Shown here one piece after another: positions 41,094 through 49,716 of a DNA stretch of 64,000 nucleotides. Every line of letters starts with the position of its first letter. The stretch's first letter is position 1. The position numbers and the translations under genes are program-made. A model generated the notes under the pieces. It was given only the letters and a program-made list of their open reading frames with translations. It was not told the origin of the DNA and ran no database searches. Source of the DNA: Spirochaetota bacterium (GTDB lineage Bacteria; Spirochaetota; Spirochaetia; Treponematales; Treponemataceae); contig JAEXRH010000006.1 in NCBI GenBank assembly GCA_023438065.1, positions 1 through 64,000 on the forward strand, read 5' to 3'.

Positions 41094-43355
41094 ATGAGAA
41101 AGGTTCGTTTGTTCGCGGGATTATCCGTATCCATCATGATGATCGCGTCGATCCTTCAATTCGCATCCTGTAATTTCGATCTCGAAAGCGCCGCGAACGC
41201 GCGGAAAGCGACGGTGACCGTTTCGATTTCCGGCGCGGGACGGGAACCCCGGTCGGTCGACGGCGGATCTGTCGCCCACGGCCGCGCGCTGTCGGCGAAC
41301 GCGGGTTTTCTCTATCTTCAGGCCGGGATTACGGCCGAGACCGCGAAACTCTACGGGCCATACCCGGTATCCGCGGGAGCTACCGTGACGATCACCGATC
41401 TCGATGCCGGTACGTATCCCGCGATTTCCCTGCTCTTCGTAGCCGACCTTCCCTCCTCACCGCTGTCGCCGATCATACCCGAGACGCAGAGCGCCGAGGG
41501 GATGCGTCTCGCGACCCAGACCGCCCTTGCCGATTCTCCCGGCGTCCGCGACGCGGCTTCGGTCGGGTACGTCGCCGATTTCACGGTCGTTTGGGGGAAG
41601 AATAACGCGATCAAGGCGAGTCTCGTTCCCCTTACCGCGCTCGAGCCGAATACCGACGGATTCGTCGATATCGCCGGATTGCCCTCGGGCGTTACCCGCC
41701 GGTTCGTCAAGGTTTCCGGTCTTCTTTCGAAGTTCCCGACCGACGGCGCCGGCATGGTGCGGGCGCTCAGGATGACGGTGAGGAATACCGACGCGTATCC
41801 CGTAACCGTGAGCGGTATCGGCCTTTATGACGCGAGCGGCAGATTCGTCGCCCGCGAAAATCCCGCGGCTTCGTTGCTTAACGGCGAAAGCGTTTCCCGG
41901 AGCGTCGAGTGGACAGGCGACGACGAGTACTACGCGTACGTCGAATTTTCCGGTCTTAACGTAAGCTGCTCGTTCCTGCCGACGCTCACCATGATACGCA
42001 CGGTTACCTTCAACGCGAATGGCGGCACCGGGAGCATGGCCTCGCGGTCGGTCCTCGAGGGCTCGTCGATTGCGCTCCCCGAGAACGGCTTTTCTAACAC
42101 GGGCAGCACCTTCCTCGGTTGGGCGACGATCCCGGATGCCACCGTCCCCGAATTCTATCCCGGTGACTCGTTTACCGTCGGCGACGGAGACCCGGTTTTC
42201 TACGCGATCTGGGCGGCGCCCTCGACGGTCCGCACGATCACCTACGACGGAAACGGCGGCTCGGGCAGCATGAACGCGCAATCGGGTCCTTCCGGCGCGA
42301 CGATAGCGCTCGCCGCGAACGGCTTTAACCGTTCAGGCTATACCTTCCAGGGCTGGTCGGCCCTTTCGGCCGCGACGACCCCGGAATATCCCGCGGGGTA
42401 CCCCTACACACTCGGCGCGGGCAACGTGACCCTCTACGCGATATGGCGAGACCAGACGGCCCCCACGATTGTTACTCCCGCGTTCCAGAGCCAGTACTCC
42501 AACACGATCCTCGCGACGAACGCGCTGATGACGGTTTCCGAGCTTGGGCGGGGAATACGTTCAATCATCGTTTCGGGCGCGGCGTCGTTCACCTCGCCGA
42601 AGATACTTATCGGCGCTTCGATCCTGACGCCTACGGTTTCGGGATCGACCTTGACGCTAACCGATCCCGTGACGGTCTCGGGCACGATAGCGATATCCGG
42701 AATCAATCTCCCCGCGGGCGACGGAAGCAAGACGGTAACCTTCACGATTACCGACGACGAGGGGAACGCGAGCGGCGAAGCGTCGGCACAAATCACGCTC
42801 GACATGACGAAGCCGACGCTCACCATCACTCCTGAATCGTTTACGTATGTCTTGGGCGGAACGGTCATGAACGGCTCGACGGTATATACGACCGGCGCGG
42901 GAACTCTCTATTGCAATTCTTCCGATACCGGTTCGGATATCAACGGTTCTTCGGCGGCCGGATGGAATGTTGCCGGAACTCCCGCTACGTATCAAACGGC
43001 GGGCGCCTCGTGGATATCCGTCAGCGATCGCGCGGGTAACGTCACCACGATCAATTTCACGACGGTGCTGGATGTTAGCCCGCCGAGCGTTGATAACGTT
43101 ACCGTGGACGGTACTCTGTATGTCTCCGGAGGACACGCGACGTTGACCGCGGGAAATACCTATTCCTTAAGTGTATCGGCAAATGATCAGACCGGTGTTG
43201 TTGAGTACAGCCTCGATGGTACGGTTTTTCAAGCCTCACCGGTTTTTGACGTGTTAATCTCGACTGGAGACACATACTATTTCGTCTACGTGAGGGATGC
43301 CTTGGGTAATACGTCGGGCGCCGGCGGATTCCAGCTTGCGGTAACCGGACAATGA
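41094..43355 (+). CDS. Secreted lipoprotein with Listeria-Bacteroides (InlB B-type) repeats
   Basis: In this 753-residue protein the signal peptide ends in a spirochaete-style lipobox (QFASC, Cys about 26). A beta-rich domain (about 40-300) is followed by two InlB B/Flg_new repeats (VTFNANGGTGSM... and ITYDGNGGSGSM...) ending in LGWATIP and FQGWSAL, each about 70 residues. Ig-like/bacterial adhesin-type modules (about 440-753) contain DMTKPTLTITPESFTYV and SDRAGNVTTINFTTVLD. It is predicted surface-exposed and probably adhesive. GGGAG lies 7 bases before ATG 41094. Base composition falls toward the 3' end, where GC is lower than in its neighbours, a hint of module exchange. Confidence 0.85.
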   Translation: MRKVRLFAGLSVSIMMIASILQFASCNFDLESAANARKATVTVSISGAGREPRSVDGGSVAHGRALSANAGFLYLQAGITAETAKLYGPYPVSAGATVTITDLDAGTYPAISLLFVADLPSSPLSPIIPETQSAEGMRLATQTALADSPGVRDAASVGYVADFTVVWGKNNAIKASLVPLTALEPNTDGFVDIAGLPSGVTRRFVKVSGLLSKFPTDGAGMVRALRMTVRNTDAYPVTVSGIGLYDASGRFVARENPAASLLNGESVSRSVEWTGDDEYYAYVEFSGLNVSCSFLPTLTMIRTVTFNANGGTGSMASRSVLEGSSIALPENGFSNTGSTFLGWATIPDATVPEFYPGDSFTVGDGDPVFYAIWAAPSTVRTITYDGNGGSGSMNAQSGPSGATIALAANGFNRSGYTFQGWSALSAATTPEYPAGYPYTLGAGNVTLYAIWRDQTAPTIVTPAFQSQYSNTILATNALMTVSELGRGIRSIIVSGAASFTSPKILIGASILTPTVSGSTLTLTDPVTVSGTIAISGINLPAGDGSKTVTFTITDDEGNASGEASAQITLDMTKPTLTITPESFTYVLGGTVMNGSTVYTTGAGTLYCNSSDTGSDINGSSAAGWNVAGTPATYQTAGASWISVSDRAGNVTTINFTTVLDVSPPSVDNVTVDGTLYVSGGHATLTAGNTYSLSVSANDQTGVVEYSLDGTVFQASPVFDVLISTGDTYYFVYVRDALGNTSGAGGFQLAVTGQ

Positions 43356-43743
43356 GTAATCGGGATATGCCGGCTCTGTAATTAATGGTGGATATACTAT
43401 GATTTATAAACCAAAAGTGGGGAAGATCAAATAATTCATGGTTAAGGCATAATCGGTTTCTTCCTGGTTATCGTGTTTGCGTTTGACTTTTCGAATTTAA
43501 TGAGTTCTTCATTGACCGACGACCCGGTTACCTGTCGGAATTTCGGTTTGGTAACGTTCAGTTCCGGTTGTATTCGGAAGCGTCGATTCGGATACCCAAA
43601 CCGTCACGGCGCCTGCAGCTACCTGAAGGCGATACCGCTCGGGAACTCCATGGTTCAGCAGCGGGTGGATGCTGAGTAATCTTTGTTACTGTGGTACTTT
43701 TCAGTACTATCAAGCTCATGAAAAAAAAGCAAGGGTACAAAAA
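43356..43743. other. Low-GC intergenic region with a possible decayed repeat module
   Basis: No convincing intact gene. GC is lower than in the flanks. From 43551 the reading VTFSSG continues after a +1 frame change as GSVDSDTQTVTAPAAT (from 43576), which resembles the start of a Flg_new-type repeat; the frame then hits TGA. This may be the remnant of a duplicated lipoprotein gene. A TATACT box occurs at 43393-43398. A 68-codon open frame at 43473-43679 lacks ribosome-binding support. Confidence 0.4.
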
Positions 43744-46641
43744 ATGAATATAAGACGAAAGCAAATGACGGTTTTCACGGCTTTACTGCGCGCGTATGCG
43801 GCACTTTCGATTTTACTGGTCCTTTCCTGCTCGAATCCAGTCAGTTCCGACAAGACGACACCGAAGGAGGAGACCTGGTCGTGGCGCGTTGATTTTAGCG
43901 CGGAAGGCGCCGACGTCGCGCCCGTTCCCGCGTTCATGGTCGTAAACGCCCCATCGCATACCGTCAGCGCGCTTCCTTCGGCGCCGTCACGATCCGGATG
44001 GTATTTCGCCGGATGGTGGACCGAAGATAACGGCGCCGGAACGGAGTTCACGAACGCGAGCGTGGTCACGTCAAACCTCACGGCGTACGCGAAGTGGAGC
44101 GCGGTGCCCGCGCATGCGGTCAGCTTTGACACGGCGGGTGGCTCTATCGTCGCGCCGCAGACGGTTCTCGAGGGCGGACACGCGGCACGGCCTTCTTCGG
44201 ATCCGACAAAAATCGGTTATTCTTTCACGGGTTGGTTCTCCGATTCAGGGCGAACCGTTTCGTTCGACTTTTCAGCCGAGACGATTACCGGATCGCGGAC
44301 GCTCTACGCGGGGTGGAGCCTCGAAACCTACTCGATCGCGTATGAACTCGGCGGCGGAACGCAGAACGCGGCGAATCCTTCGACGTACACGATCAACGAC
44401 GCAGGCTTGATTTTTTCCGCGCCCTCGATGCCTCACGCGATTTTTGGCGGATGGTATGCCGACGTGAGTCTCACGAAACGAATGCCGGCGATTACCCCGT
44501 CGACCGCGGGTACGCTCACGCTTTACGCGAGATGGATTCGAGGTCAAGACACGGCGCCGTTGGTCGCGGGATACGATTCCTCGTTCGTGATCCGCGGGGA
44601 CGGATCCCTGTGGGCATGGGGCAATAATAATGCGGGGCAACTCGGGATCGGCGTTTCGGGCGGGATTCGGCTCAGCCCGGTACAGGTAGGGACTGAAACC
44701 GATTGGGTCTGCGTGTCGAGTAAAGACGTGGTCACCTTCGCGATCAAGGCAGACGGAAGTTTATGGTCCTGGGGAAGCAACGCGAACGGGACACTCGGAG
44801 ACGGTACGACCACGAATCGCGCGAGTCCGGGACGAATCGGTCTCGATACCGATTGGGTGAGCGTTTCGGCGGGTTCGTACCATGCGTTCGCGATAAAATC
44901 CGACGGCAGTTTATGGGGGTGGGGAATCAATAATCGCGGTCAGCTCGGCGATGGGGGTACGGTAAGCCAAAACGTGCCGACCCGGCTCGGTTACGACGGC
45001 GATTGGTCGGTCGTTGCGGCCGGCGGCGGGTATACCTGCGCGCTGAAGACCGACGGAAGCCTTTGGGCTTGGGGGGGGAATTCGGAGGGGCAACTCGGCA
45101 TAGGCACCACCGATAACCGATTCGTTCCCGCTCGAGTCGGTTTCGATGACGACTGGCAAAGCGTCTCGGCGTACTCGCATACGGTCGCGGTAAAAACCGA
45201 CGGAAGTCTCTGGGTTTGGGGAGATAATACGTGGGGAAAAATCGGCGACGGCACGAAAGCGATTAAAACCGCGCCGACTCGGATCGGCACGGCTGCGGAC
45301 TGGAAAAGCGCGACGGCGTGTCCGCAAAATACCGTCGCGATCAAAAAGGACGGGAGTATTTGGTGTTGGGGCTTAAACGACTTCGGTCAACTCGGCGACG
45401 GGACGCTCGAGACACGGCTTAGCCCGATGAAGGTCGATACCGGACGTTCCTGGAAAACCGGCTCGATGGGAAACAGGTATTTCATCGCGCTCGACAGCGC
45501 CGACGACATCTGGGTGTGCGGGAGTAGCGACGCGGGTCATTACGGGAACGGCACCAGTTCCTCGGCGCTAAATCCGACTCGAGTCGGAAACTTGGTTTCC
45601 TGGGCTCGAATCGCTACCGGAGTGTTTTCCTCATTCGCGATCGCGTCGGACGGTAGCCTCTGGGCATGGGGTGATAATAGCGTCGATCAATTGGGTATAT
45701 TCGGCAAAACCTTCGTGCCTGAACCCGCGCTCGTGGAATCCGTTGAGGACTGGAAAGACGTATCGTCAGGCGGAGATCACACGATCGCCATAAAAAACGA
45801 CGGAACGCTCTGGGCATGCGGGGACAACAGCAAGGGCCAGCACGGGAACGGAACGACTGCGAATTCCTCCACGCTGTCGCGCGTAGGGGCGGATACCGAT
45901 TGGGCGCGGGCTACTGCGTTCGGTATCTCTTCCGCGGCGTTGAAAACCGACGGGACCCTTTGGTGTTGGGGATATAACGGGTACGGGCAGTTGGGAAACG
46001 GAACGAAAAACGATGAAACGACGCCTTGCAAAATCAACCTGGATTCCGATTGGCAAGACATATCGATGGGCTCCGGTTTTATCATCGCGATCAAAACGAA
46101 CGGCAGTTTGTGGGCGTGGGGAGCGAATAGGTCCGGATACCTGGGTGACGGCACGACGACTGAGCGGCTGAGCCCAGTGCGCATCGGAGCGGAGAATACC
46201 TGGGCAAGGGTATCCGCGGGGTATTACCACACGTGCGCGATTAAATATGACGGGAGCCTGTGGGCTTGGGGGGATAATGCAAACGGGCAGCTCGGGGACG
46301 GTACGACAGTCTATAGAAACGTTCCGAGACGAATCGGTACGGATTATGACTGGAAGACCGTCGCGTCCGGCAGTACATTCACCGTCGCGATCAAGGCCGA
46401 CGGCAGCCTTTGGGCATGGGGAAGCAATTCCACGGGACAGCTCGGCGACGGAACGGTAACCGCCCGTTCGACTCCCGCGCGGATCGGGTCGGACCGGGAT
46501 TGGGAAACTATCGCCGCGTCGGGAGGGCAGGTTCTCGCGCTCAAGACGGATGGCTCCCTGTGGGCATGGGGAAATAACTCCCGTGGCCAGCTCGGAATCG
46601 GGTGGAACCTCGTTCCGATCAAGAACGGTTTTACCCGATAG
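43744..46641 (+). CDS. RCC1-repeat lipoprotein with Flg_new repeats
   Basis: In this 965-residue protein the signal peptide ends in VLSC (Cys about 29). Three Flg_new/InlB-type repeats (about 50-275), each ending GWW, GWF or GWY, lead into fourteen RCC1 repeats (about 280-965) of about 50 residues. Each carries a version of AIKxDGSLWAWGxNxxGQLGDG. Fourteen repeats would form two seven-bladed propellers. The protein should be exported and lipid-anchored, with the propellers available for protein or sugar binding. AAGGG lies 8 bases before ATG 43744, which is preferred to an earlier ATG at 43669. Repeat 7 is the most degenerate. It lies 388 bases after another repeat lipoprotein gene. Confidence 0.88.
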   Translation: MNIRRKQMTVFTALLRAYAALSILLVLSCSNPVSSDKTTPKEETWSWRVDFSAEGADVAPVPAFMVVNAPSHTVSALPSAPSRSGWYFAGWWTEDNGAGTEFTNASVVTSNLTAYAKWSAVPAHAVSFDTAGGSIVAPQTVLEGGHAARPSSDPTKIGYSFTGWFSDSGRTVSFDFSAETITGSRTLYAGWSLETYSIAYELGGGTQNAANPSTYTINDAGLIFSAPSMPHAIFGGWYADVSLTKRMPAITPSTAGTLTLYARWIRGQDTAPLVAGYDSSFVIRGDGSLWAWGNNNAGQLGIGVSGGIRLSPVQVGTETDWVCVSSKDVVTFAIKADGSLWSWGSNANGTLGDGTTTNRASPGRIGLDTDWVSVSAGSYHAFAIKSDGSLWGWGINNRGQLGDGGTVSQNVPTRLGYDGDWSVVAAGGGYTCALKTDGSLWAWGGNSEGQLGIGTTDNRFVPARVGFDDDWQSVSAYSHTVAVKTDGSLWVWGDNTWGKIGDGTKAIKTAPTRIGTAADWKSATACPQNTVAIKKDGSIWCWGLNDFGQLGDGTLETRLSPMKVDTGRSWKTGSMGNRYFIALDSADDIWVCGSSDAGHYGNGTSSSALNPTRVGNLVSWARIATGVFSSFAIASDGSLWAWGDNSVDQLGIFGKTFVPEPALVESVEDWKDVSSGGDHTIAIKNDGTLWACGDNSKGQHGNGTTANSSTLSRVGADTDWARATAFGISSAALKTDGTLWCWGYNGYGQLGNGTKNDETTPCKINLDSDWQDISMGSGFIIAIKTNGSLWAWGANRSGYLGDGTTTERLSPVRIGAENTWARVSAGYYHTCAIKYDGSLWAWGDNANGQLGDGTTVYRNVPRRIGTDYDWKTVASGSTFTVAIKADGSLWAWGSNSTGQLGDGTVTARSTPARIGSDRDWETIAASGGQVLALKTDGSLWAWGNNSRGQLGIGWNLVPIKNGFTR
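44577..46620 (+). repeat. Tandem RCC1-coding repeat array (14 units, about 150 bp each)
   Basis: Fourteen tandem units of about 147-153 bp each encode a GSLWAWG-type blade. Units are diverged at the DNA level, with no two identical, so the array is ancient or evolving by selection rather than by recent slippage. It is coding and lacks spacers, so it is not a CRISPR. Confidence 0.85.
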
Positions 46642-46906
46642 CGATCTTCAGGCGATGAGTTGAGGTCCCGCCGTTAGTCCCCGTCGAGGGGGTGGCGGAG
46701 GATCGCCGGACGCGAAAGGCGGCCGGAAGCCGGAGCCAGGGGGAGACTTCCCCCTCATTCCCCTCATCGGGTCCCGTTCCGCGGACGGGAAGTATTCGTC
46801 TTGGAGAGCCGCCCGGCCTATAGATTTTATTGACCTTTTTTTATACAATCACACCCAAACTTGAACTACCAACTACGGTTTTCAAACTTTTTTCAAGGAG
46901 AAAAGC
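46642..46906. other. Intergenic region before the IscU-like gene
   Basis: There is no gene in these 265 bases. They contain GC-rich inverted repeats (AGGGGGA/TCCCCCT around 46738-46755 and CCCGT/ACGGG around 46776-46792), then an AT-rich promoter-like stretch with TACAAT at 46844-46849 and a leader of about 57 bases. AAGGAG precedes the next start codon. No obvious riboswitch fold. Confidence 0.4.
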
Positions 46907-47599
46907 ATGCTTTATACCACTGAAGTGGAACACATGTGTCCTCTCGCCAAGGCGGCCTATCACGGCCCCGCCCCGATCCCGCAGGAGGGAAAATGGGTGC
47001 AGGCGAAGGAAGTGAAGGACATTTCCGGATTTACCCACGGCGTGGGTTGGTGCGCCCCCCAGCAGGGCGCGTGCAAGCTCAGCCTCAACATCAAGGAAGG
47101 GATCATCCAGGAAGCCCTCGTCGAGACGATCGGCTGCTCCGGCATGACCCACTCCGCCGCGATGGCCGCCGAGATCCTCATCGGCAAGACCATCATCGAG
47201 GCGATGAACACCGACCTCGTGTGCGACGCGATCAACACCGCGATGCGCGAGCTTTTCCTCCAGATCATCTACGGCCGCAGCCAGTCGGCGTTCTCCGAGG
47301 ACGGACTCCCGATCGGCGCCGGTCTTGAGGATCTCGGCAAGGGACTCCGCAGCCAGGTCGGCACGATGTACGCGACCCTCAAGAAGGGTCCGCGCTACCT
47401 CGAGATGGCCGAAGGCTACGTCACCCGCGTCGGCGTCGACAAGGAAGGCGCGATCATCGGTTACGAGTTCGTGAGCCTCGGAAAGTTCATGGACGCGATC
47501 AAGAAGGGAGTCGACGCCAACGAGGCGCTCGCCAAGGCGAAGGGCACCTACGGTCGGTTCGCGGAAGCCGCGAAGCAGCTTGACCCCAGGCACGAGTAA
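46907..47599 (+). CDS. IscU/NifU-like Fe-S scaffold protein paired with GGGtGRT protein
   Basis: In this 230-residue protein the segment ETIGCSGMTHSAAMAAEILIGKT matches the IscU-type GCG...SSS...KGK loop, including Cys77; Cys49, Cys56 and Cys106 (LVCDAINTAM) are candidate partner ligands. A C-terminal helical extension (about 165-230) is not found in ordinary IscU. It could hold or transfer an Fe-S cluster for the next protein. AAGGAG lies 7 bases before the ATG. It is 15 bases upstream of the GGGtGRT gene, clearly an operon. Codon use is unusually biased toward C-ending codons, as in highly expressed genes. Confidence 0.8.
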   Translation: MLYTTEVEHMCPLAKAAYHGPAPIPQEGKWVQAKEVKDISGFTHGVGWCAPQQGACKLSLNIKEGIIQEALVETIGCSGMTHSAAMAAEILIGKTIIEAMNTDLVCDAINTAMRELFLQIIYGRSQSAFSEDGLPIGAGLEDLGKGLRSQVGTMYATLKKGPRYLEMAEGYVTRVGVDKEGAIIGYEFVSLGKFMDAIKKGVDANEALAKAKGTYGRFAEAAKQLDPRHE

Positions 47600-47614
47600 G
47601 GAAGGGAGGAATAT

Positions 47615-48616
47615 ATGGCATTGTTTGAAAGCTACGAGCGCAGAGTTGACCAGATTCTTCCCCTGCTGAAGAAATACGGCATCAATTCGATCGAGGACGC
47701 GAAGAAGGTTTGCGACGATAAGGGCGTCGACGTCGGAGACATCGTCACGAAGATCCAGCCGATCTGCTTCGAGAACGCGAAGTGGGCCTACATCGTGGGC
47801 GCCGCGATCGCGATTAAGAAGGGCGAGAAGGACGCGGTGTCCGTCGCCAAGACCCTCGGCGAGGGCCTCCAGGCGTTCTGCATCCCCGGCTCCGTCGCGG
47901 ACGACCGCAAGGTCGGCCTCGGTCACGGCAACCTCGCCGCGATGCTCCTTTCCGACGAGACGAAGTGTTTCTGCTTCCTCGCCGGTCACGAGTCCTTCGC
48001 CGCCGCCGAAGGCGCCATCGGTATCGCCCGGAGCGCCAACCGCGCCCGATCGACCCCGCTCAAGGTGTGCCTCAACGGTCTCGGTAAGGACGCCGCGCAG
48101 ATCATCAGCCGCATCAACGGCTTCACCTACGTCCAGACCCAGTTCGACTACTACACGAGCGAGCTCAAGGTCGTCAAGGAGTACAAGTACTCCGAGGGCG
48201 AGAAGGCCGCGGTCCGCTGCTACGGCGCCGACGACGTCCGCGAGGGCGTGGCGATCATGTGGAAGGAAGGCGTCGACGTTTCCATCACCGGAAACTCCAC
48301 CAATCCCACCCGTTTCCAGCACCCCGTCGCCGGTACCTATAAAAAGGAAACCACCGACAAGGGCAAGAAGTACTTCTCCGTCGCCTCGGGCGGCGGTACG
48401 GGCCGCACCCTCCATCCCGACAACATGGCCGCCGGTCCCGCCAGCTACGGCATGACCGACACCATGGGCCGCATGCACTCCGACGCGCAGTTCGCCGGTT
48501 CTTCCTCCGTTCCCGCGCACGTCGAGATGATGGGCCTCATCGGCATGGGTAACAACCCGATGGTCGGCGCCTCGGTGTCGGTCGCGGTCGCGATCTCGGA
48601 AGCCATGAAGAAATAA
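47615..48616 (+). CDS. GGGtGRT family protein
   Basis: This 333-residue cytoplasmic protein is named for its segment SGGGTGRTLHPDNMAAGPASYG (about residues 247-268). Other conserved patches are GLGHGNLAAMLL, CFCFLAGHESFAAAEGAIG (with Cys-x-Cys) and GNSTNPTRFQHPVAGTYK. The family has no proven function that I know of. It is almost always next to an IscU-like protein, as here, so an Fe-S-dependent enzyme is likely. GGGAGG precedes ATG 47615. Codon use suggests high expression. The stop codon lies within the first of three consecutive hairpins. Confidence 0.85.
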   Translation: MALFESYERRVDQILPLLKKYGINSIEDAKKVCDDKGVDVGDIVTKIQPICFENAKWAYIVGAAIAIKKGEKDAVSVAKTLGEGLQAFCIPGSVADDRKVGLGHGNLAAMLLSDETKCFCFLAGHESFAAAEGAIGIARSANRARSTPLKVCLNGLGKDAAQIISRINGFTYVQTQFDYYTSELKVVKEYKYSEGEKAAVRCYGADDVREGVAIMWKEGVDVSITGNSTNPTRFQHPVAGTYKKETTDKGKKYFSVASGGGTGRTLHPDNMAAGPASYGMTDTMGRMHSDAQFAGSSSVPAHVEMMGLIGMGNNPMVGASVSVAVAISEAMKK

Positions 48617-48640
48617 TTGGCTAAAGCCAATTATTTCTTC
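48607..48640 (+). other. Perfect 16-bp hairpin overlapping the GGGtGRT stop codon
   Basis: Arms 48607-48622 and 48625-48640 are perfect complements with only two loop bases (AA). The first arm includes the last codons and the TAA stop. It is AT-rich and lacks a T-tract, so it may protect the mRNA 3' end or be a protein site. Confidence 0.75.
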
Positions 48641-48641
48641 C

Positions 48642-48668
48642 GAAGAATCCGGCTTTGCCGGATTCTTC
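48642..48668 (+). other. Second perfect hairpin (12 bp) downstream of GGGtGRT gene
   Basis: Arms 48642-48653 and 48657-48668 (core GAAGAATCCGGC) enclose TTT. It directly follows the first hairpin. The 3' end is followed by TTC/TC-rich bases but not a run of T. Confidence 0.7.
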
Positions 48669-48722
48669 AATGAAGAAAGAACGCGTTGCCGTTTGAGGGT
48701 TCGTATCGCGAGCCTTCAAGGA

Positions 48723-48757
48723 AGCCGCGAGCCTGAAGGGGTTCGCGGCTTTTTTTT
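48723..48757 (+). terminator. Intrinsic terminator of the IscU-like/GGGtGRT operon
   Basis: AGCCGCGA (48723-48730) and TCGCGGCT (48743-48750) form an 8-bp stem with a 12-base loop, followed by seven T residues (48751-48757). Confidence 0.8.
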
Positions 48758-48858
48758 AAGAGTGTTCGCGTTTTTTGAAACCTTTGCCGTACTCCCGTGT
48801 CCGATAGGGAACCGAGCGTGTACCTGCCGGACGCGTCACGGGATAAAAGGAGTTCATC

Positions 48859-49671
48859 ATGAAAAACGATGCAAGCGGCGCGGGATCGGGTCAGACCGAC
48901 GTGAACGGGAAGGGCTCGCGCGACGGGCGGCCGCACATCGCCGCCTCGATCTTCTGGACGCACGTCAAGCGCATCGGGTTCATCCGTACCTTTATCGGGG
49001 GATTTCTCCAGTATTTGAGCGTGTTCGAGTTCATCATGCTTCATTTGACGGTCATCGTCGTACTGTATCGGGCGATGCTCGCGCCGCTTTTCGGTCTCAA
49101 GAAATTCAGGGTCGGCGATTACATGCTCTTCGATCGGGGCAAGGTGAGCCGCATGCGCGCGTTCGACAAGATCAACTGCCAGTTTTGCGCCTACGCGAAC
49201 GGGACGGCCAAGATGTGGAACGACGAACTCGACGAATTGGCTCAAGCGGATTTCAGGAAGGGCAATATCCTCGCCAAGATCGTCGTCGCCCTCTACGCGG
49301 TTTGCCTCGCGGTCTTCCTCTTTTTCAGCTTCGTCATGAGCAAGATCCTCTTCGTCGTGATCGCGCTCTTTTTGGGGATGCACATCGTGAAACTCGGCGA
49401 GCTTCGCCGGGAGCTCAGGGACTCGAATTACGCGGGAACGCACTCACTTGTCATGAGGACGCTCATCCGCGGCGCGAAACTCTACGCGTACTCGCTCGCG
49501 GGGAATCTCGAGCAGATCGAGTCGAGCTGGTGTCCGCTCAAGCACGTCGAGACCGCGACCTCGGTCACCTCGGCCCATCACGCGAATTTCTTCGGGGAAG
49601 ACAAGCTCGACGAGATGATCGAGATGCTCGCGACCGACGGCACGGTCTCGCCGAGGAAACCGAAGTATTGA
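48859..49671 (+). CDS. Hypothetical membrane protein with Cys-x-x-Cys motif
   Basis: In this 270-residue protein two to four membrane segments (about 37-78 and 135-175) surround NCQFCAYANG (about residues 105-114), a conserved-looking CxxC patch that could bind metal or form a disulfide. The cytoplasmic C-terminal part (about 180-270) carries ESSWCPLKHVE and HHANF. The family is not named. GGAGTT lies before ATG 48859. It stands alone after the GGGtGRT terminator and before a two-component system. The function could be redox or metal related, but this is inference. Confidence 0.7.
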   Translation: MKNDASGAGSGQTDVNGKGSRDGRPHIAASIFWTHVKRIGFIRTFIGGFLQYLSVFEFIMLHLTVIVVLYRAMLAPLFGLKKFRVGDYMLFDRGKVSRMRAFDKINCQFCAYANGTAKMWNDELDELAQADFRKGNILAKIVVALYAVCLAVFLFFSFVMSKILFVVIALFLGMHIVKLGELRRELRDSNYAGTHSLVMRTLIRGAKLYAYSLAGNLEQIESSWCPLKHVETATSVTSAHHANFFGEDKLDEMIEMLATDGTVSPRKPKY

Positions 49672-49716
49672 CATTCGGACCGGGGAAGCGCCGCCCGGCG
49701 CCTGCTCCGGCCTCAA

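Noticed and set aside
43473..43679. 68-codon frame between the two lipoprotein genes
   Set aside because: No ribosome-binding site, no domain, and it overlaps what looks like a frameshifted repeat remnant.
44577..46620. Tandem repeats resembling a CRISPR array
   Set aside because: The repeats are coding, about 150 bp long, diverged and contiguous without spacers; they encode RCC1 blades.
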